Of a DNA stretch of 64,000 nucleotides, positions 43,183 to 52,256 are shown piece by piece. A program made the position numbers and the translations under genes. This stretch comes from DATJLY01 sp963773665. Lineage in GTDB: Bacteria > Pseudomonadota > Alphaproteobacteria > ATCC43930 > CGMCC-115725. Under the pieces are notes generated by a model. The model saw only the letters and a program-made list of their open reading frames with translations, did not search any database and had not been told where the DNA came from. Position 1 is the stretch's first letter, and each line of letters starts with the position of its first letter. Location: positions 310,001 to 374,000 of the forward strand of contig CAVZBZ010000001.1 in the NCBI GenBank assembly GCA_963773665.1, written 5' to 3'.

Positions 43183-44661
43183 TCACGGCCGCGATGCCGC
43201 GCTGAGGCGCCGCAGCACGCGCGGCAGGGTGTCGAGCAAGTCCTCGGCGACAAGGCCGGGCCCGAACTCGGCAGCGGCGGCGCCGTGGAGCCAGGCGGCG
43301 CAGGAAGCCGCCCGGAACGGATCGAGCCCCTGGGCCAGGAGCCCGGCAATGATGCCGGAGAGCACGTCGCCGCTTCCCGCAGTTGCGAGATCGGGTGGCG
43401 CGTTAACATTAATGACCGCGCGTCCGTCGGGCGACGCTATGACCGTGTCGGCGCCCTTGAGCAGAACCACGGCGCCGCTGCGCGCCGAAGCGGCCCGGGC
43501 GCGCGCGAGCTTGTCGCCGGGAATGGCGCCGAACAATCTTGCGAACTCGCCCTCGTGCGGGGTGAGCACGGCGGGACCGCTGATCGCCTTGAACAGCGCA
43601 TCGGGATCGCCGGCGAACACGGTGAGCGCGTCGGCGTCGAGCACGACGGCTCGACCCGGCCCGAGCGCGGCCAGCACCGCGTCCCTGGTCGCCGCGCCGG
43701 TGCCGGCGCCGGGTCCGATCAGCACCGCGTTGCGGCGCGGATCGGCCAGGAGGCGCGCGAAATCCGCCGGCCCCGCGACCGGCTGCACGATCACGCCGGT
43801 GAGCGCGGCGGCATAGACCGGCCATGCCGATTCGGGTGCGGCGACCGTGACGAGCCCCGCCCCCACCCGCGCCGCCGCGCGCGCGCCAAGCCGCGCCGCA
43901 CCCGTCATCACCGCGCCGCCCCGCACCAGCACATGGCCGCGGCGGTATTTGTGGCCGTCGAGCGCCGGCCACGGAAATCGGTCGAGCCACAGCGCCGGCC
44001 CGTTCTCGTGCGTTTTGGGCGTGATCGCGGCGAGCACGCTGGCGGGGATGCCGATCTCGGCCAGCACCAGCGTGCCGCACAGCGCGCGGCCCGGAAAAAG
44101 CAGATGCCCCGGCTTCTTGCGGAAGAAGGTGACGGTGATCGCCGCCCTGGGCGCCGCGCCCAGCACCGCGCCCGTGGCGCCGTCGAGCCCGCTCGGCACA
44201 TCGACCGCGACGACCGGAAGCGCGCGCGCGGCGAGCGCATCGACCACCGATTTCGCCGTGCCGTCGAGCGGGCGCGCGAGGCCGGCGCCGAACATCGCAT
44301 CGACCGCGACGCCGGCGCCGTCGAGAAGCGAAGGCGACAGCGGCTCGACCGCGCCCTGCCACAAGGCGGCATGATGCGCCGCATCGCCGGTCAACCCTTC
44401 GCGCGCGCCCAAAAGGCCGAGCCGAACCTGCCAGCCCGCGGCCGCGAGGTGGCGCGCCGCGACGAACCCGTCGCCGCCATTGTTGCCGGGCCCGCACAGC
44501 ACCGCGACCGGGCGCTTCGACCAGCGCCGCATCACCGCGTCCGCAACCGCGCGGCCCGCCGCCTCCATGAGCGCGGCGCCGGCCACGCCCGATGCGATCG
44601 CGGCACGGTCGGCCGCTGCCATCTCCTTGGGCGTCAGCAGCGCCAGTTGGTCCGCCCGCAT
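43183..44661 (-). CDS. nnr: bifunctional NAD(P)HX epimerase / ADP-dependent dehydratase
   Basis: Repairs hydrated NAD(P)H, 492 residues. The N-terminal YjeF_N epimerase half (residues about 1-210) has CGPGNNGGDGFVAARHLAAA and DVPSGLDG. The C-terminal kinase-fold dehydratase half has LTPHEGEFARLFGAIPGDK and ATAGSGDVLSGIIAGLLAQG, with the nucleotide site. Both domains are intact. In many alphaproteobacteria this gene sits directly before glnB-glnA; here it is about 10 kb away, with catabolic genes inserted between. Confidence 0.94.
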   Translation of the reverse strand: MRADQLALLTPKEMAAADRAAIASGVAGAALMEAAGRAVADAVMRRWSKRPVAVLCGPGNNGGDGFVAARHLAAAGWQVRLGLLGAREGLTGDAAHHAALWQGAVEPLSPSLLDGAGVAVDAMFGAGLARPLDGTAKSVVDALAARALPVVAVDVPSGLDGATGAVLGAAPRAAITVTFFRKKPGHLLFPGRALCGTLVLAEIGIPASVLAAITPKTHENGPALWLDRFPWPALDGHKYRRGHVLVRGGAVMTGAARLGARAAARVGAGLVTVAAPESAWPVYAAALTGVIVQPVAGPADFARLLADPRRNAVLIGPGAGTGAATRDAVLAALGPGRAVVLDADALTVFAGDPDALFKAISGPAVLTPHEGEFARLFGAIPGDKLARARAASARSGAVVLLKGADTVIASPDGRAVINVNAPPDLATAGSGDVLSGIIAGLLAQGLDPFRAASCAAWLHGAAAAEFGPGLVAEDLLDTLPRVLRRLSAASRP

Positions 44662-44785
44662 CGGCGGAATCTATCGCCTCGGCGCAGGCGATGAAAGCCG
44701 CCCCGGCGCCCGTCCCGCAGCTTGCCCTCGCGCTCGACGCGGACCGGCGGTATTTTCGGGCACACCTGCCGATGGGGGAGCACAC

Positions 44786-45241
44786 ATGGCAACGGCCGTC
44801 GATCGCAGCCGCCTGATGGTTCCGGGCGTCGCCGGTTTCTACGAAGCCCTCGCGCCTTACAGCTTTGCCCTCGTGCGCATTGCCCTGGGGCTGATCCTCG
44901 TGCCGCACGGCTTCGCCAAGCTGTTCCTCGGCGACGCCGTGCCGACGTCGCGCAACTTCGTGAATTTCGGCTGGGCCTATCCGCTCGCCTGGGCGTATTT
45001 CATCGGCACCGTCGAATTCTTCGGCGGCATCCTCCTGGCGCTCGGCCTTTTTACGCGGGCGGCGGCGCTCGCCTTCGTCATCGAGATGTCGGTGATCTCG
45101 TTCGCGGTGCTGTGGCCGAATTGGAGCTGGGGCCGGCGCGGCATGGAATACGCGCTGTTCATGGGCATCGTCGCGCTCGCGGTGTTCCTGCGCGGCGGCG
45201 ACCGGCTCGCGCTCGACCACCGCCTGCGCAAGGAATTCTAG
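44786..45241 (+). CDS. DoxX family membrane protein
   Basis: A 151-residue inner-membrane protein with four helices. FALVRIALGLILVPHGFAKL is the DoxX N-terminal signature, followed by YFIGTVEFFGGILLALGLF and a C-terminal helix with EYALFMGIVALAVFL. A strong RBS (GGGGGAG) precedes the ATG at 44786. DoxX proteins are of uncertain function, often linked to redox or thiosulfate metabolism. Confidence 0.85.
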   Translation: MATAVDRSRLMVPGVAGFYEALAPYSFALVRIALGLILVPHGFAKLFLGDAVPTSRNFVNFGWAYPLAWAYFIGTVEFFGGILLALGLFTRAAALAFVIEMSVISFAVLWPNWSWGRRGMEYALFMGIVALAVFLRGGDRLALDHRLRKEF

Positions 45242-45292
45242 CGGGACGTTCATGCGGCGCCGCACGCCGCGGTGTGGTACACCTGCGGCAAG

Positions 45293-45499
45293 ATGCAGGC
45301 CATCGTGACGCTAGTGACCGGTCTCGGGCTTCTCGCCTTCGGCGCGGTCTTGATCTTCATTCCGGACGTTTCCGACGATCCCTATCGGAAGCGCAAGTTC
45401 GGCTTCGCGAAAGCTTCGTCCACGCGGCTGATTTTCGGCGCGGTTGCCCTGTTCATGGGCAGCCTGCAGTTGTTTCTTTGGCTCGGCGGGCACCTGTAG
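45293..45499 (+). CDS. small two-helix membrane protein, hypothetical
   Basis: A 68-residue frame from ATG 45293. Helix 1 is VTLVTGLGLLAFGAVLIFIP and helix 2 lies in LIFGAVALFMGSLQLFLWLG, linked by a charged loop (SDDPYRKRKFGFAK). It is located 51 bases after the DoxX gene on the same strand. The family is not recognised. Confidence 0.55.
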   Translation: MQAIVTLVTGLGLLAFGAVLIFIPDVSDDPYRKRKFGFAKASSTRLIFGAVALFMGSLQLFLWLGGHL

Positions 45500-45564
45500 C
45501 GCCGTTCCGAAGGGCCGCCCCGGCTTGACGCATTTCGCCCGAAGCGCTACTTCCGGACCTAGGC

Positions 45565-45642
45565 GGCGGGTGTAGCTCAGGTGGTTAGAGCGCCAGATTG
45601 TGGATCTGGATGTCGGCGGTTCAAGTCCGCTCACTCGCCCCA
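45565..45642 (+). tRNA. tRNA-His (GTG)
   Basis: Cloverleaf with acceptor GCGGGTG/CACTCGC and the His-specific G-1 paired to C73. Anticodon stem CCAGA/TCTGG holds loop TTGTGGA (anticodon GTG). The T-loop is TTCAAGT, and CCA is encoded. Confidence 0.95.
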
Positions 45643-45669
45643 TAAATCCATCGCTTCCCGCGTGCCGCC

Positions 45670-46218
45670 ATGGCCGAAGCTGTCGTCTCCATCGTGCCCG
45701 GCCGCCAGTGCGGATCGTGCACGATGTGCTGCAAGGTCATGCGCATCGACGAGATCGGCAAGCCGGCCGGCCTATGGTGCGCGCAGTGCGACGTGGGCAA
45801 GGGCTGCCGCATCTATGAGACGCGGCCGGGCGAGTGCCGTGGCTTCCATTGCGGGTTCCTGCGCATCGCCGAACTCGGCGAAGCCTGGCGGCCGTCGCAG
45901 TCGAGGATCGTCCTCGCCGTCGAATTGGACGGCAAGCGGCTTGCCGCCTATGTCGATCGCGACCGGCCCGAGGCGTGGCGACGGGAGCCGTTCTACTCGA
46001 CGCTGAAGGGGTGGGCGGCGATGGTGCCGGCGAATGAGCGCCAGGTCGTGGTCTTCATCGGCCGGCGCGCGATCGTCATCCTGCCCGAGGGCGACGTGGA
46101 CCTCGGCACGATCGCCGACGACGAGGCGATCGTGACCGAAGTACGTGCCGGACCCAACGGCGCGGTCGCGAGCGCGATCAAGGTGAAGCAGGACGATCCG
46201 CGGGCGGCGCAGGCGTAG
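45670..46218 (+). CDS. YkgJ-like cysteine cluster protein
   Basis: A 182-residue cytoplasmic protein. A cysteine-rich N-terminus (CGSCTMCCKVM, then CAQCDVGKGCRIYETRPGEC and FHCG; nine Cys within residues 14-61) matches the YkgJ family, thought to bind metal or an Fe-S cluster. The C-terminal half is a beta-rich domain with VVVFIGRRAIVILPEGDVDL. The role is unknown. It follows tRNA-His by 27 bases. Confidence 0.8.
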   Translation: MAEAVVSIVPGRQCGSCTMCCKVMRIDEIGKPAGLWCAQCDVGKGCRIYETRPGECRGFHCGFLRIAELGEAWRPSQSRIVLAVELDGKRLAAYVDRDRPEAWRREPFYSTLKGWAAMVPANERQVVVFIGRRAIVILPEGDVDLGTIADDEAIVTEVRAGPNGAVASAIKVKQDDPRAAQA

Positions 46219-46228
46219 CGCGAAAACA

Positions 46229-46262
46229 AAAAGCCCCGCCGCGAGGACGGGGCTTTGTGCAG
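46229..46262. terminator. bidirectional terminator between convergent genes
   Basis: AAAGCCCCG (46230-46238) pairs with CGGGGCTTT (46248-46256). On the minus strand it is followed by a T-rich TTTTTGTTTTC run, and it serves both the cysteine-cluster gene and the convergent binding-protein gene. Confidence 0.8.
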
Positions 46263-46336
46263 TACCCGGCGAACCTGCAATTTCTCACTTCCGGGCGAGG
46301 TCGATGATCGCGCGCGCTCGGTAAAGAAAGCGTTAC

Positions 46337-47215
46337 CTACTCGGCCGCGACCGAGAACACCGAGGCGTCGTAATCGCCCGAGCCCATGGCCCCATCGGCG
46401 AAGATGCCGCGGTCGGCGATCCAGCGGAACGATTCCTCGAACACCTCGCGCGTATAGGGCTCGAACACGATGCGCTCGCCCGGGCCCCAGCGCCGCGTGT
46501 CCATCATCGCGTGGAAGCGCGCCGGGAATTCCTTCTTGTAGTAGTGCGTGTAAAGCTCGGGCCTGAGATCGATGTCGCGCTGCGCGCGCCTGAGCGCGGC
46601 GAAATATTTCTGCACGTCGCCGGCAGCGGGATTGCCGGTGATCATCGATGCCATCATGAAGGTGCAGTCGATCACCTTGCGGTAGCCGAGCTGCTCGAGG
46701 AAATAATACGGGCCGCTGAACACGGTCGCGGCCGGCACCTTGCGGTCGAACAAAAGCTCCATCCGGCTGAACAGCAGCCCGTCGTTGAACGAGAGCTTGA
46801 TCTCCTCGAGCGCCACGTACTGCTCGAGCGCCTGGATGGTGGAATAGTGGCTGCCCGACTGATAGCCGACCGAGATCGCCACGCCCTTCAGATCGGCGGG
46901 CTCCCTGATCGGCGATTCCGGCGGCACGAACACGCCTGCGGGCGAGACCGAATAGGCGTCGCGATAGAGCTTGCCGTGGCCCGAGGAGGCCGCGACGTTG
47001 ACGGTCCAGTGGCAGGCGCCGCTCACATCGCAGGTGCGGCCCTGCTCGAAGGTCTGATAGGCGCCGACCTGGTTGCCGAGATGGTGCGCCGTTCCCGATT
47101 GCGAGCTCATGGTCTCGCGGAACTCGTAGTCGAGCCCCTCGGCGGCGAAATAGCCTTTTTCCTCGGCGACCCATTCCTGCAGGCGGAAATGCGGCGCGAT
47201 GACGAATTTGCCCAT
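46337..47215 (-). CDS. substrate-binding-like (THI5/NMT1-type) protein without signal peptide
   Basis: A 292-residue periplasmic-binding fold, type 2: a lobe-1 start HFRLQEWVAEEKGYFAAEGL typical of SsuA/THI5-like proteins, and a hinge region with PADLKGVAISVGYQSGSHYS. It starts MGKFVIAPHF with no signal peptide, and the RBS GGAGGAAACC fixes that start. It contains C62-D-x4-C68-x-W70 and the GSHYST motif, both shared with the paralogue at 61076. It is divergent from the ferredoxin-UbiD-oxygenase operon. It may be a cytoplasmic ligand binder or an enzyme rather than a transporter subunit. No ABC permease or ATPase is nearby. Confidence 0.75.
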   Translation of the reverse strand: MGKFVIAPHFRLQEWVAEEKGYFAAEGLDYEFRETMSSQSGTAHHLGNQVGAYQTFEQGRTCDVSGACHWTVNVAASSGHGKLYRDAYSVSPAGVFVPPESPIREPADLKGVAISVGYQSGSHYSTIQALEQYVALEEIKLSFNDGLLFSRMELLFDRKVPAATVFSGPYYFLEQLGYRKVIDCTFMMASMITGNPAAGDVQKYFAALRRAQRDIDLRPELYTHYYKKEFPARFHAMMDTRRWGPGERIVFEPYTREVFEESFRWIADRGIFADGAMGSGDYDASVFSVAAE

Positions 47216-47273
47216 GGTTTCCTCCGGGCAACAGGCTAGCGCGAAGCCCGGGCTTTCGCTACGTCAGGGCGCC

Positions 47274-47594
47274 ATGGCAAATCTCGTAGCGCTGTGCGCC
47301 GCCGCCGAGGTGAGCGAGGACGCGCCGCGCCAGGTCGAGCGCGGCGGCTTCACCTATGCCGTGTTCCAGAGCGGCGACGAATACTTCGTCACGGCCGACG
47401 AATGTACGCACGGGCCGGGTTTCCTGTCCGAAGGCGCGGTGATCGGCATGGAAATCGAGTGCCCGTTCCACCAGGGGCGCTTCGATCTGCGCACCGGCGC
47501 CTGCACCCTGCCGCCCTGCTTCGAGCCGGTGCGCGTCTGGACCGTGCACCTCGTCGACGGCCAGATCTGCATCGACCCGGACGAGCGCCGCTAG
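47274..47594 (+). CDS. Rieske [2Fe-2S] ferredoxin
   Basis: A 106-residue electron carrier. The cluster motif is CTHGPGFLSEGAV... with the second half CPFHQGRFD (C-x-H, then C-x2-H). GACTLPPCFEPVRVW is the typical C-terminal block of bacterial naphthalene-dioxygenase-type ferredoxins. It is the first gene of an operon with UbiD, a Rieske oxygenase and a PdxA-like dehydrogenase, so it likely feeds electrons to that oxygenase. No ferredoxin reductase is present in the window. Confidence 0.88.
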   Translation: MANLVALCAAAEVSEDAPRQVERGGFTYAVFQSGDEYFVTADECTHGPGFLSEGAVIGMEIECPFHQGRFDLRTGACTLPPCFEPVRVWTVHLVDGQICIDPDERR

Positions 47595-47662
47595 GCCCTG
47601 ATTGTCGAAGCGGGCGCGACCCGTTAGATTCGCGCGCGAGATCAGCACGCGAGAGGACAAAG

Positions 47663-49186
47663 ATGGCAGACGACAGCCAGAAGGACGCGATGGCCAACCC
47701 GATCGGCGGCGAGGGACGCCGGCCCGGCGAGGGCTCGAACATCGAGCCGCGCATTCCCTATCGCGATCTGCGCGAATGGATCGAAGAGGCGCGGAAGCTC
47801 GGCGAGCTGCGCGAGGCCAAGGGCCTCACCTGGCAGGAAGAGATCGGCATGGCCTCCGAAGTGATATTGCACGACGAGAAGGCGCCGGCGGTGCTGTTCG
47901 AAGACGTGCCGGGGTCGCTGCCGGGGAGCCGCGTGCTCGTCAATTTCTTCGGCGGCAAGCGCCAGAACATGACGCTGGGCTTCCCGACCGATCTCGCCAA
48001 GCTCGAGCTGACCGAGGAATTCCGCAAGCACTACATGGCGGACCTGAAGCAGATCCCGCCCAAATACGTGACCTCCGCGCCGATCCTCGAGAACGTGATG
48101 GAAGGCGACGCCATCGACGTGACGAAGTTTCCGACGCCCAAATGGCACGAGGAGGATGGCGGGCGCTATATCGGCACCGGCAGCTTCAACGTGACGCGCG
48201 ACCCCGACGAGGGCTGGATCAATTGCGGCACCTACCGCGTCATGATCCATGACGAGAAGCGCGTCGGCTTCTACATCTCGCCCGGCAAGCATGGCCGCAT
48301 CCAGCGCGACAAGTACATGGCGCGCGGCGAGCCGATGCCGGTCTGCATCGTCGCCGGCGGCGATCCGATGGCGTTCCTCATGGGCTGCAGCGAGGTGCCG
48401 TACGGCGTCTCCGAGTTCGACATCGTCGGCGGCATCCGCGGCGAGCCCGTGGAGGTGGTGAAAGGCAAGTACACCGGCCTGCCCTTCCCGGCGCGCGCGG
48501 AACTGGTGATCGAGGGCTTCGTGCAGCCCGGCAACGTCAAGGCCGAAGGCCCGTTCGGCGAATGGACCGGCTATTACGCGAGCGACGTGCGCGACGAGCC
48601 GGTGCTCGACATCAAGGCGATCTATTACCGCAACAACCCGATCCTCCTGGGCTGCCCGCCGCAGCGTCCGCCGGACGAGCTCGCGCGCTATCGCGCGGTG
48701 ACGCGCTCGGCGCTGCTGCGCGAGAACATCGCCAAGGCGGGCGTGCCCGACGTGGTCGCCGCCTGGGCGCACGAGACCGGGACGGCGCGGCTCCTCCTCG
48801 GCATCGCGATCAAGCAGCGCTATCCCGGCCACGCGGCGCAAGCCGGCCACATCGCCGCGATGTGCCATGTCGGGGCCTATACCGGGCGCTATGTCATCGT
48901 GGTGGACGACGACATCGATCCCTCGAACCTCGACGAGCTGATCTGGGCGATGCTGACGCGCTCCGACCCGGCCACCTCGATCGACATCATCCACAATGCC
49001 TGGTCGACGCCGTTGGACCCGCGCATCGATCCCGAGCGCAAGGCGAAAGGCGACTTCACCAACAGCCGCGCCATCATCGACGCGTGCAAGCCGTGGCACT
49101 GGCGCGACAAGTTCCCCAAGGTGAACATGCCGTCGCCCGAGCTGCGCCGCCTGTCGCGGCAGAAATTCGGCTACCTGGCGAAGTAG
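47663..49186 (+). CDS. UbiD family prenylated-FMN-dependent decarboxylase (first copy)
   Basis: A 507-residue decarboxylase. The active-site blocks are present: GTGSFNVTRDPDEGWINCGT with its Arg, IVAGGDPMAFLMGCSEVPYG, and NVKAEGPFGEWTGYYASDV with the catalytic glutamates. UbiD enzymes use prenylated FMN to remove CO2 from (hetero)aromatic or acrylic acids; no ubiX is in the window, so the cofactor must come from elsewhere. Start ATG 47663 has an AGAGGA-type RBS. It is embedded in an aromatic-catabolism-like operon. The true substrate is unknown; ubiquinone synthesis is unlikely given the neighbours. Confidence 0.88.
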   Translation: MADDSQKDAMANPIGGEGRRPGEGSNIEPRIPYRDLREWIEEARKLGELREAKGLTWQEEIGMASEVILHDEKAPAVLFEDVPGSLPGSRVLVNFFGGKRQNMTLGFPTDLAKLELTEEFRKHYMADLKQIPPKYVTSAPILENVMEGDAIDVTKFPTPKWHEEDGGRYIGTGSFNVTRDPDEGWINCGTYRVMIHDEKRVGFYISPGKHGRIQRDKYMARGEPMPVCIVAGGDPMAFLMGCSEVPYGVSEFDIVGGIRGEPVEVVKGKYTGLPFPARAELVIEGFVQPGNVKAEGPFGEWTGYYASDVRDEPVLDIKAIYYRNNPILLGCPPQRPPDELARYRAVTRSALLRENIAKAGVPDVVAAWAHETGTARLLLGIAIKQRYPGHAAQAGHIAAMCHVGAYTGRYVIVVDDDIDPSNLDELIWAMLTRSDPATSIDIIHNAWSTPLDPRIDPERKAKGDFTNSRAIIDACKPWHWRDKFPKVNMPSPELRRLSRQKFGYLAK

Positions 49187-49194
49187 GTCGCGCG

Positions 49195-50481
49195 ATGGCG
49201 GTTTCGAAAGAAGACAACGAGCTCCTCACCCGCACCGGGGCGGGCACGCTCATGGGCGATTTCCTGCGCCGGTTCTGGATTCCGGCGCTGTTGCCGGAAG
49301 AGCTGCCGGGGCGCGATTGCCCGCCGGTCCGCGTCAAGCTCATGGGCGAGCCGCTCATCGCGTTTCGCGACAGCGACAACCGCATCGGGCTCATCGACGA
49401 GTTCTGCGCCCATCGCGGCGTGTCGCTGTGGTTCGGGCGCAACGAGGAATGCGGCCTGCGCTGCGCCTATCACGGCTGGAAGTACGATGTGACCGGGCAG
49501 TGCGTCGATCTGCCGTCCGAGCCCGAAGAGAGCGGGATGCGCAAGCGCATCAAGCTCAAATCCTATCCGTGCGTCGAGCATGGCGGCGTCATCTGGACCT
49601 ACATGGGGCCGCCGGAGCAGAAACCCGAGCTGCCCGCGCTCGAATGGACGATGGTCGCGCCCGAGCGGCGCTACATCTCCAAGCGCCTGCAAGAGTGCAA
49701 CTTCCTTCAGGCGATGGAAGGCGGCATCGATTCGAGTCACGTCCCCTTCCTGCACGCCGCCGATCTCAATCGCGATCCGATGTTCAAGGGCGCCAAGGGC
49801 AACGAATACACCGAGCGCGACCGCATGGTGTATTTCGACGTCAAGGAGTTCGACGGCGGCCTCTTGATCGGCGCGCGGCGCAACGCCGACAACGACCGCT
49901 ATTACTGGCGCATCACGCCGTGGATCGTGCCGTGGTACACGCTCATCCCGCCGCGCGCGGGGCACCCCTTGGGCGGCCACGCCTGGGTCCCGATCGACGA
50001 CGAGCATTGCTGGGCGTGGAGCCTCAACTACCAACCGCACAAGGCGCTCGCGCGCGAGCAGCGCCAGGCGATGATGGGCGGGCGCGGCATCCACGCGCGC
50101 AACATCCCCGGCACGTATCTTCCGCTCGCCAACCGGTCGAACGATTACCTCATCGACCGCGAGGCGCAGGCCGCCGGCCTCACCTTCAGCGGCGTCGACG
50201 GCTTTGCCATGCAGGACGCGGCGGTGCAGGAGAGCATGGGGCCGATCCAGGACCGCACGCGCGAGAATTTGGTGACGACCGACAACGGCGTCATCTTCGC
50301 GCGCCGCCTGCTGCTGCGCCTCGCGCGCGCGAGCCGCGAGGGCAAGCCGATCCCCGCCCTGAAGGCCGAGGCGCAGCGCGTGCGCTCGTGCTCCATCGAG
50401 CTCGACAAGTCCGTGCCCTTCGTCGAAGGCGCGCGCCACGGGCTCTACCGGCCGATCGACACCGAGCCCGTCACGGTATGA
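49195..50481 (+). CDS. Rieske non-heme iron oxygenase alpha subunit, phthalate-4,5-dioxygenase-like
   Basis: A 428-residue ring-hydroxylating oxygenase. Rieske motif: CAHRGVSLWFGRNEECGLRC, then AYHGWKYD. The catalytic iron region has NFLQAMEGGIDSSHVPFLHA, a His/Asp context typical of the phthalate dioxygenase subgroup. These hydroxylate an aromatic acid using O2 and a reductase; the ferredoxin upstream is a candidate donor. ATG 49195 is 8 bases after the UbiD stop, and the stop overlaps the pdxA-like start (ATGA), so all are co-translated. The substrate is not determined by sequence. Confidence 0.88.
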   Translation: MAVSKEDNELLTRTGAGTLMGDFLRRFWIPALLPEELPGRDCPPVRVKLMGEPLIAFRDSDNRIGLIDEFCAHRGVSLWFGRNEECGLRCAYHGWKYDVTGQCVDLPSEPEESGMRKRIKLKSYPCVEHGGVIWTYMGPPEQKPELPALEWTMVAPERRYISKRLQECNFLQAMEGGIDSSHVPFLHAADLNRDPMFKGAKGNEYTERDRMVYFDVKEFDGGLLIGARRNADNDRYYWRITPWIVPWYTLIPPRAGHPLGGHAWVPIDDEHCWAWSLNYQPHKALAREQRQAMMGGRGIHARNIPGTYLPLANRSNDYLIDREAQAAGLTFSGVDGFAMQDAAVQESMGPIQDRTRENLVTTDNGVIFARRLLLRLARASREGKPIPALKAEAQRVRSCSIELDKSVPFVEGARHGLYRPIDTEPVTV

Positions 50482-51476
50482 GGCAAGCGCCCCGGCGCCG
50501 GATCGCGATCGCGCTCGGCGATCCGGCCGGCATCGGGCCCGAGGTCGCGTTGAAGGCGGCGCTCGATCCGCGCGTGAATTCGGTCTGCCGCCCGCTTCTT
50601 GTCGGATCTCCCGCGGCGCTGGCGCTCCACGCCGAGGCGTGCGGGCTCGCGCCGCGCCTCAGCATCTGCCGCAGCGCGGCAAGTGCGGACTGGGACGGCG
50701 ACGGCGTGGCCGTTCTGGCACTCGACGGCGCCGCGCCCCTATTGGGCGAGATCCGCGTGGCGCACGGACGCGCGGCGGTCGAGGCGGCGCGCGTAGCCAT
50801 CGCGGCGGCGCTTGCGGGCCACGTCGATGCCGTGGTCGCGGCGCCGCATACCGAGCGCGCGATCAAGGACGCCGGCATCGCGTTCGACGGCTATCCCGGC
50901 CTCGTCGCGGAGTGCGCGCACGTGCCGCCCGACGACGTCTATCTCATGCTGTGCTTCGATGGCATGCGGATCGTGCACATGACGCTGCACATGGCATTGG
51001 CGCGCGCGGTGGCGCTGGTCACGCAGGAGCGCGTCGAGCGCGTCATCGGGAAGACGAGCGAGGCGCTTCTTCGCCTCGGCATCGCAACACCCCGCATCGC
51101 CGTCGCCGGGCTCAACCCGCATGCCGGCGAGGACGGGATGTTCGGCGGCGAGGAGATCGAGGCGATCGGCCCGGCGATCGCAGCGGCGCAGGCGCGCGGC
51201 ATCAAGGCCGAGGGCCCGTTCGGCGCCGACACGATGCTGCGCCGGGAGGGATACGACGCGTTCGTCGTCATGTATCACGATCAGGGCCATATCGCGGCGA
51301 AGCTTCTGGCGCCCGACCGCACCGCCGCCGTCACGATCGGCACGAAGGTGCTGTTCGCGTCGGTCGCGCACGGCAGCGCGCTCGACATCGCCGGGCGGAA
51401 CCGCGCCAGCCCCGAAGCCATGATCGAAGCCGTGCGGCTTCTCGCCGGCGCGCGACGGCACGCACAGGTCCCGTGA
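50478..51476 (+). CDS. PdxA2/TphB-like NAD-dependent cis-dihydrodiol or hydroxythreonine-phosphate dehydrogenase
   Basis: A 332-residue member of the PdxA fold. IAIALGDPAGIGPEVALKAA at the N-terminus, a His region in AAPHTERAIKDAGIAFDGYP, and MYHDQGHIAAKLLAP near the C-terminus are visible. The YHDQGHI-x-AKLL block is the PdxA2 type, found with aromatic dioxygenases such as the terephthalate dihydrodiol dehydrogenase TphB, rather than the vitamin-B6 PdxA type. It overlaps the oxygenase stop and the next GTG start. It likely oxidises the oxygenase product, but a B6 role cannot be excluded. Confidence 0.8.
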   Translation: MRQAPRRRIAIALGDPAGIGPEVALKAALDPRVNSVCRPLLVGSPAALALHAEACGLAPRLSICRSAASADWDGDGVAVLALDGAAPLLGEIRVAHGRAAVEAARVAIAAALAGHVDAVVAAPHTERAIKDAGIAFDGYPGLVAECAHVPPDDVYLMLCFDGMRIVHMTLHMALARAVALVTQERVERVIGKTSEALLRLGIATPRIAVAGLNPHAGEDGMFGGEEIEAIGPAIAAAQARGIKAEGPFGADTMLRREGYDAFVVMYHDQGHIAAKLLAPDRTAAVTIGTKVLFASVAHGSALDIAGRNRASPEAMIEAVRLLAGARRHAQVP

Positions 51477-52120
51477 AGCTCAGCGAGACCCGCGTCGGCC
51501 CGCGGCTCCTTGTGGCCATCGCTTTGGGGCTTTTGGCGCTGGCCGTCCCTGCGCCCGGCTTCGGCGCGGCGCTGCGCGGCACGCTTGCCTGGGTGGTGGG
51601 CGTCATCGTTTTTCTCGCGCTCACGTTCATCGCCATCGGCGACGGCTCGCCCGAGCGCGTGCGGAAACGGGCGCAGACTCTCGACGAGCGCGCCTGGGTG
51701 GTGTTCGTCGTCATCGTGGCCGCCGGCTTCGTCAGCCTCGTGGCGCTCGGCTTCGTGCTGCAAAAGCCGGCAGGACCGACGGCGCCGCGCATTGTCCTCG
51801 CCCTGGTCGCGGTCGCGCTGTCCTGGCTCCTGGTCCACACCATGTTCGCGTTGCACTATGCGCATGTCTTTTACGGCGACCTCGACCCCGGCAGCGAATA
51901 CAAAATGCGCGGCGGCCTTGCCTTTCCCGGCCACCAGCCGCCCGACTACTGGGACTTTCTCTATTTCGCCTTCGTGGTCGGCATGACCTGCCAGGTTTCC
52001 GACGTGCAGGTCACCGCGCGGGCGATGCGCCGCCTCACGCTGGCGCACGGAGTGCTCTCGTTCTTTTTCAACACCGGCATTCTGGCGCTCGCGGTGAACC
52101 TCATTGCCGGGGCGATCTGA
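51473..52120 (+). CDS. DUF1345 family membrane protein
   Basis: A 215-residue inner-membrane protein with about five helices. The GTG start at 51473 overlaps the pdxA-like stop. The family block is LSWLLVHTMFALHYAHVFYG, then YWDFLYFAFVVGMTCQVSDV and a C-terminal helix. DUF1345 proteins are poorly characterised. Here it is the last gene of the oxygenase operon, which hints at a transport or membrane role for its substrate, but this is inference only. Confidence 0.8.
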   Translation: MKLSETRVGPRLLVAIALGLLALAVPAPGFGAALRGTLAWVVGVIVFLALTFIAIGDGSPERVRKRAQTLDERAWVVFVVIVAAGFVSLVALGFVLQKPAGPTAPRIVLALVAVALSWLLVHTMFALHYAHVFYGDLDPGSEYKMRGGLAFPGHQPPDYWDFLYFAFVVGMTCQVSDVQVTARAMRRLTLAHGVLSFFFNTGILALAVNLIAGAI

Positions 52121-52256
52121 TCCGGACTTCGAAGAAGTTGTCCACAAGCGCAGCCACAAATACGAAACGGACCTGCAAGAACGCTGCAATGTCCCCTTCC
52201 TAGGATTGAGGCGCGCGCTGGACCCATGCGCGTTCAACCACAAGGAGGGGAAGACC

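Noticed and set aside
43409..45265. Minus-strand frame of 618 codons overlapping nnr and the DoxX gene
   Set aside because: It is a shadow in another frame of nnr; no protein-family motifs are visible.
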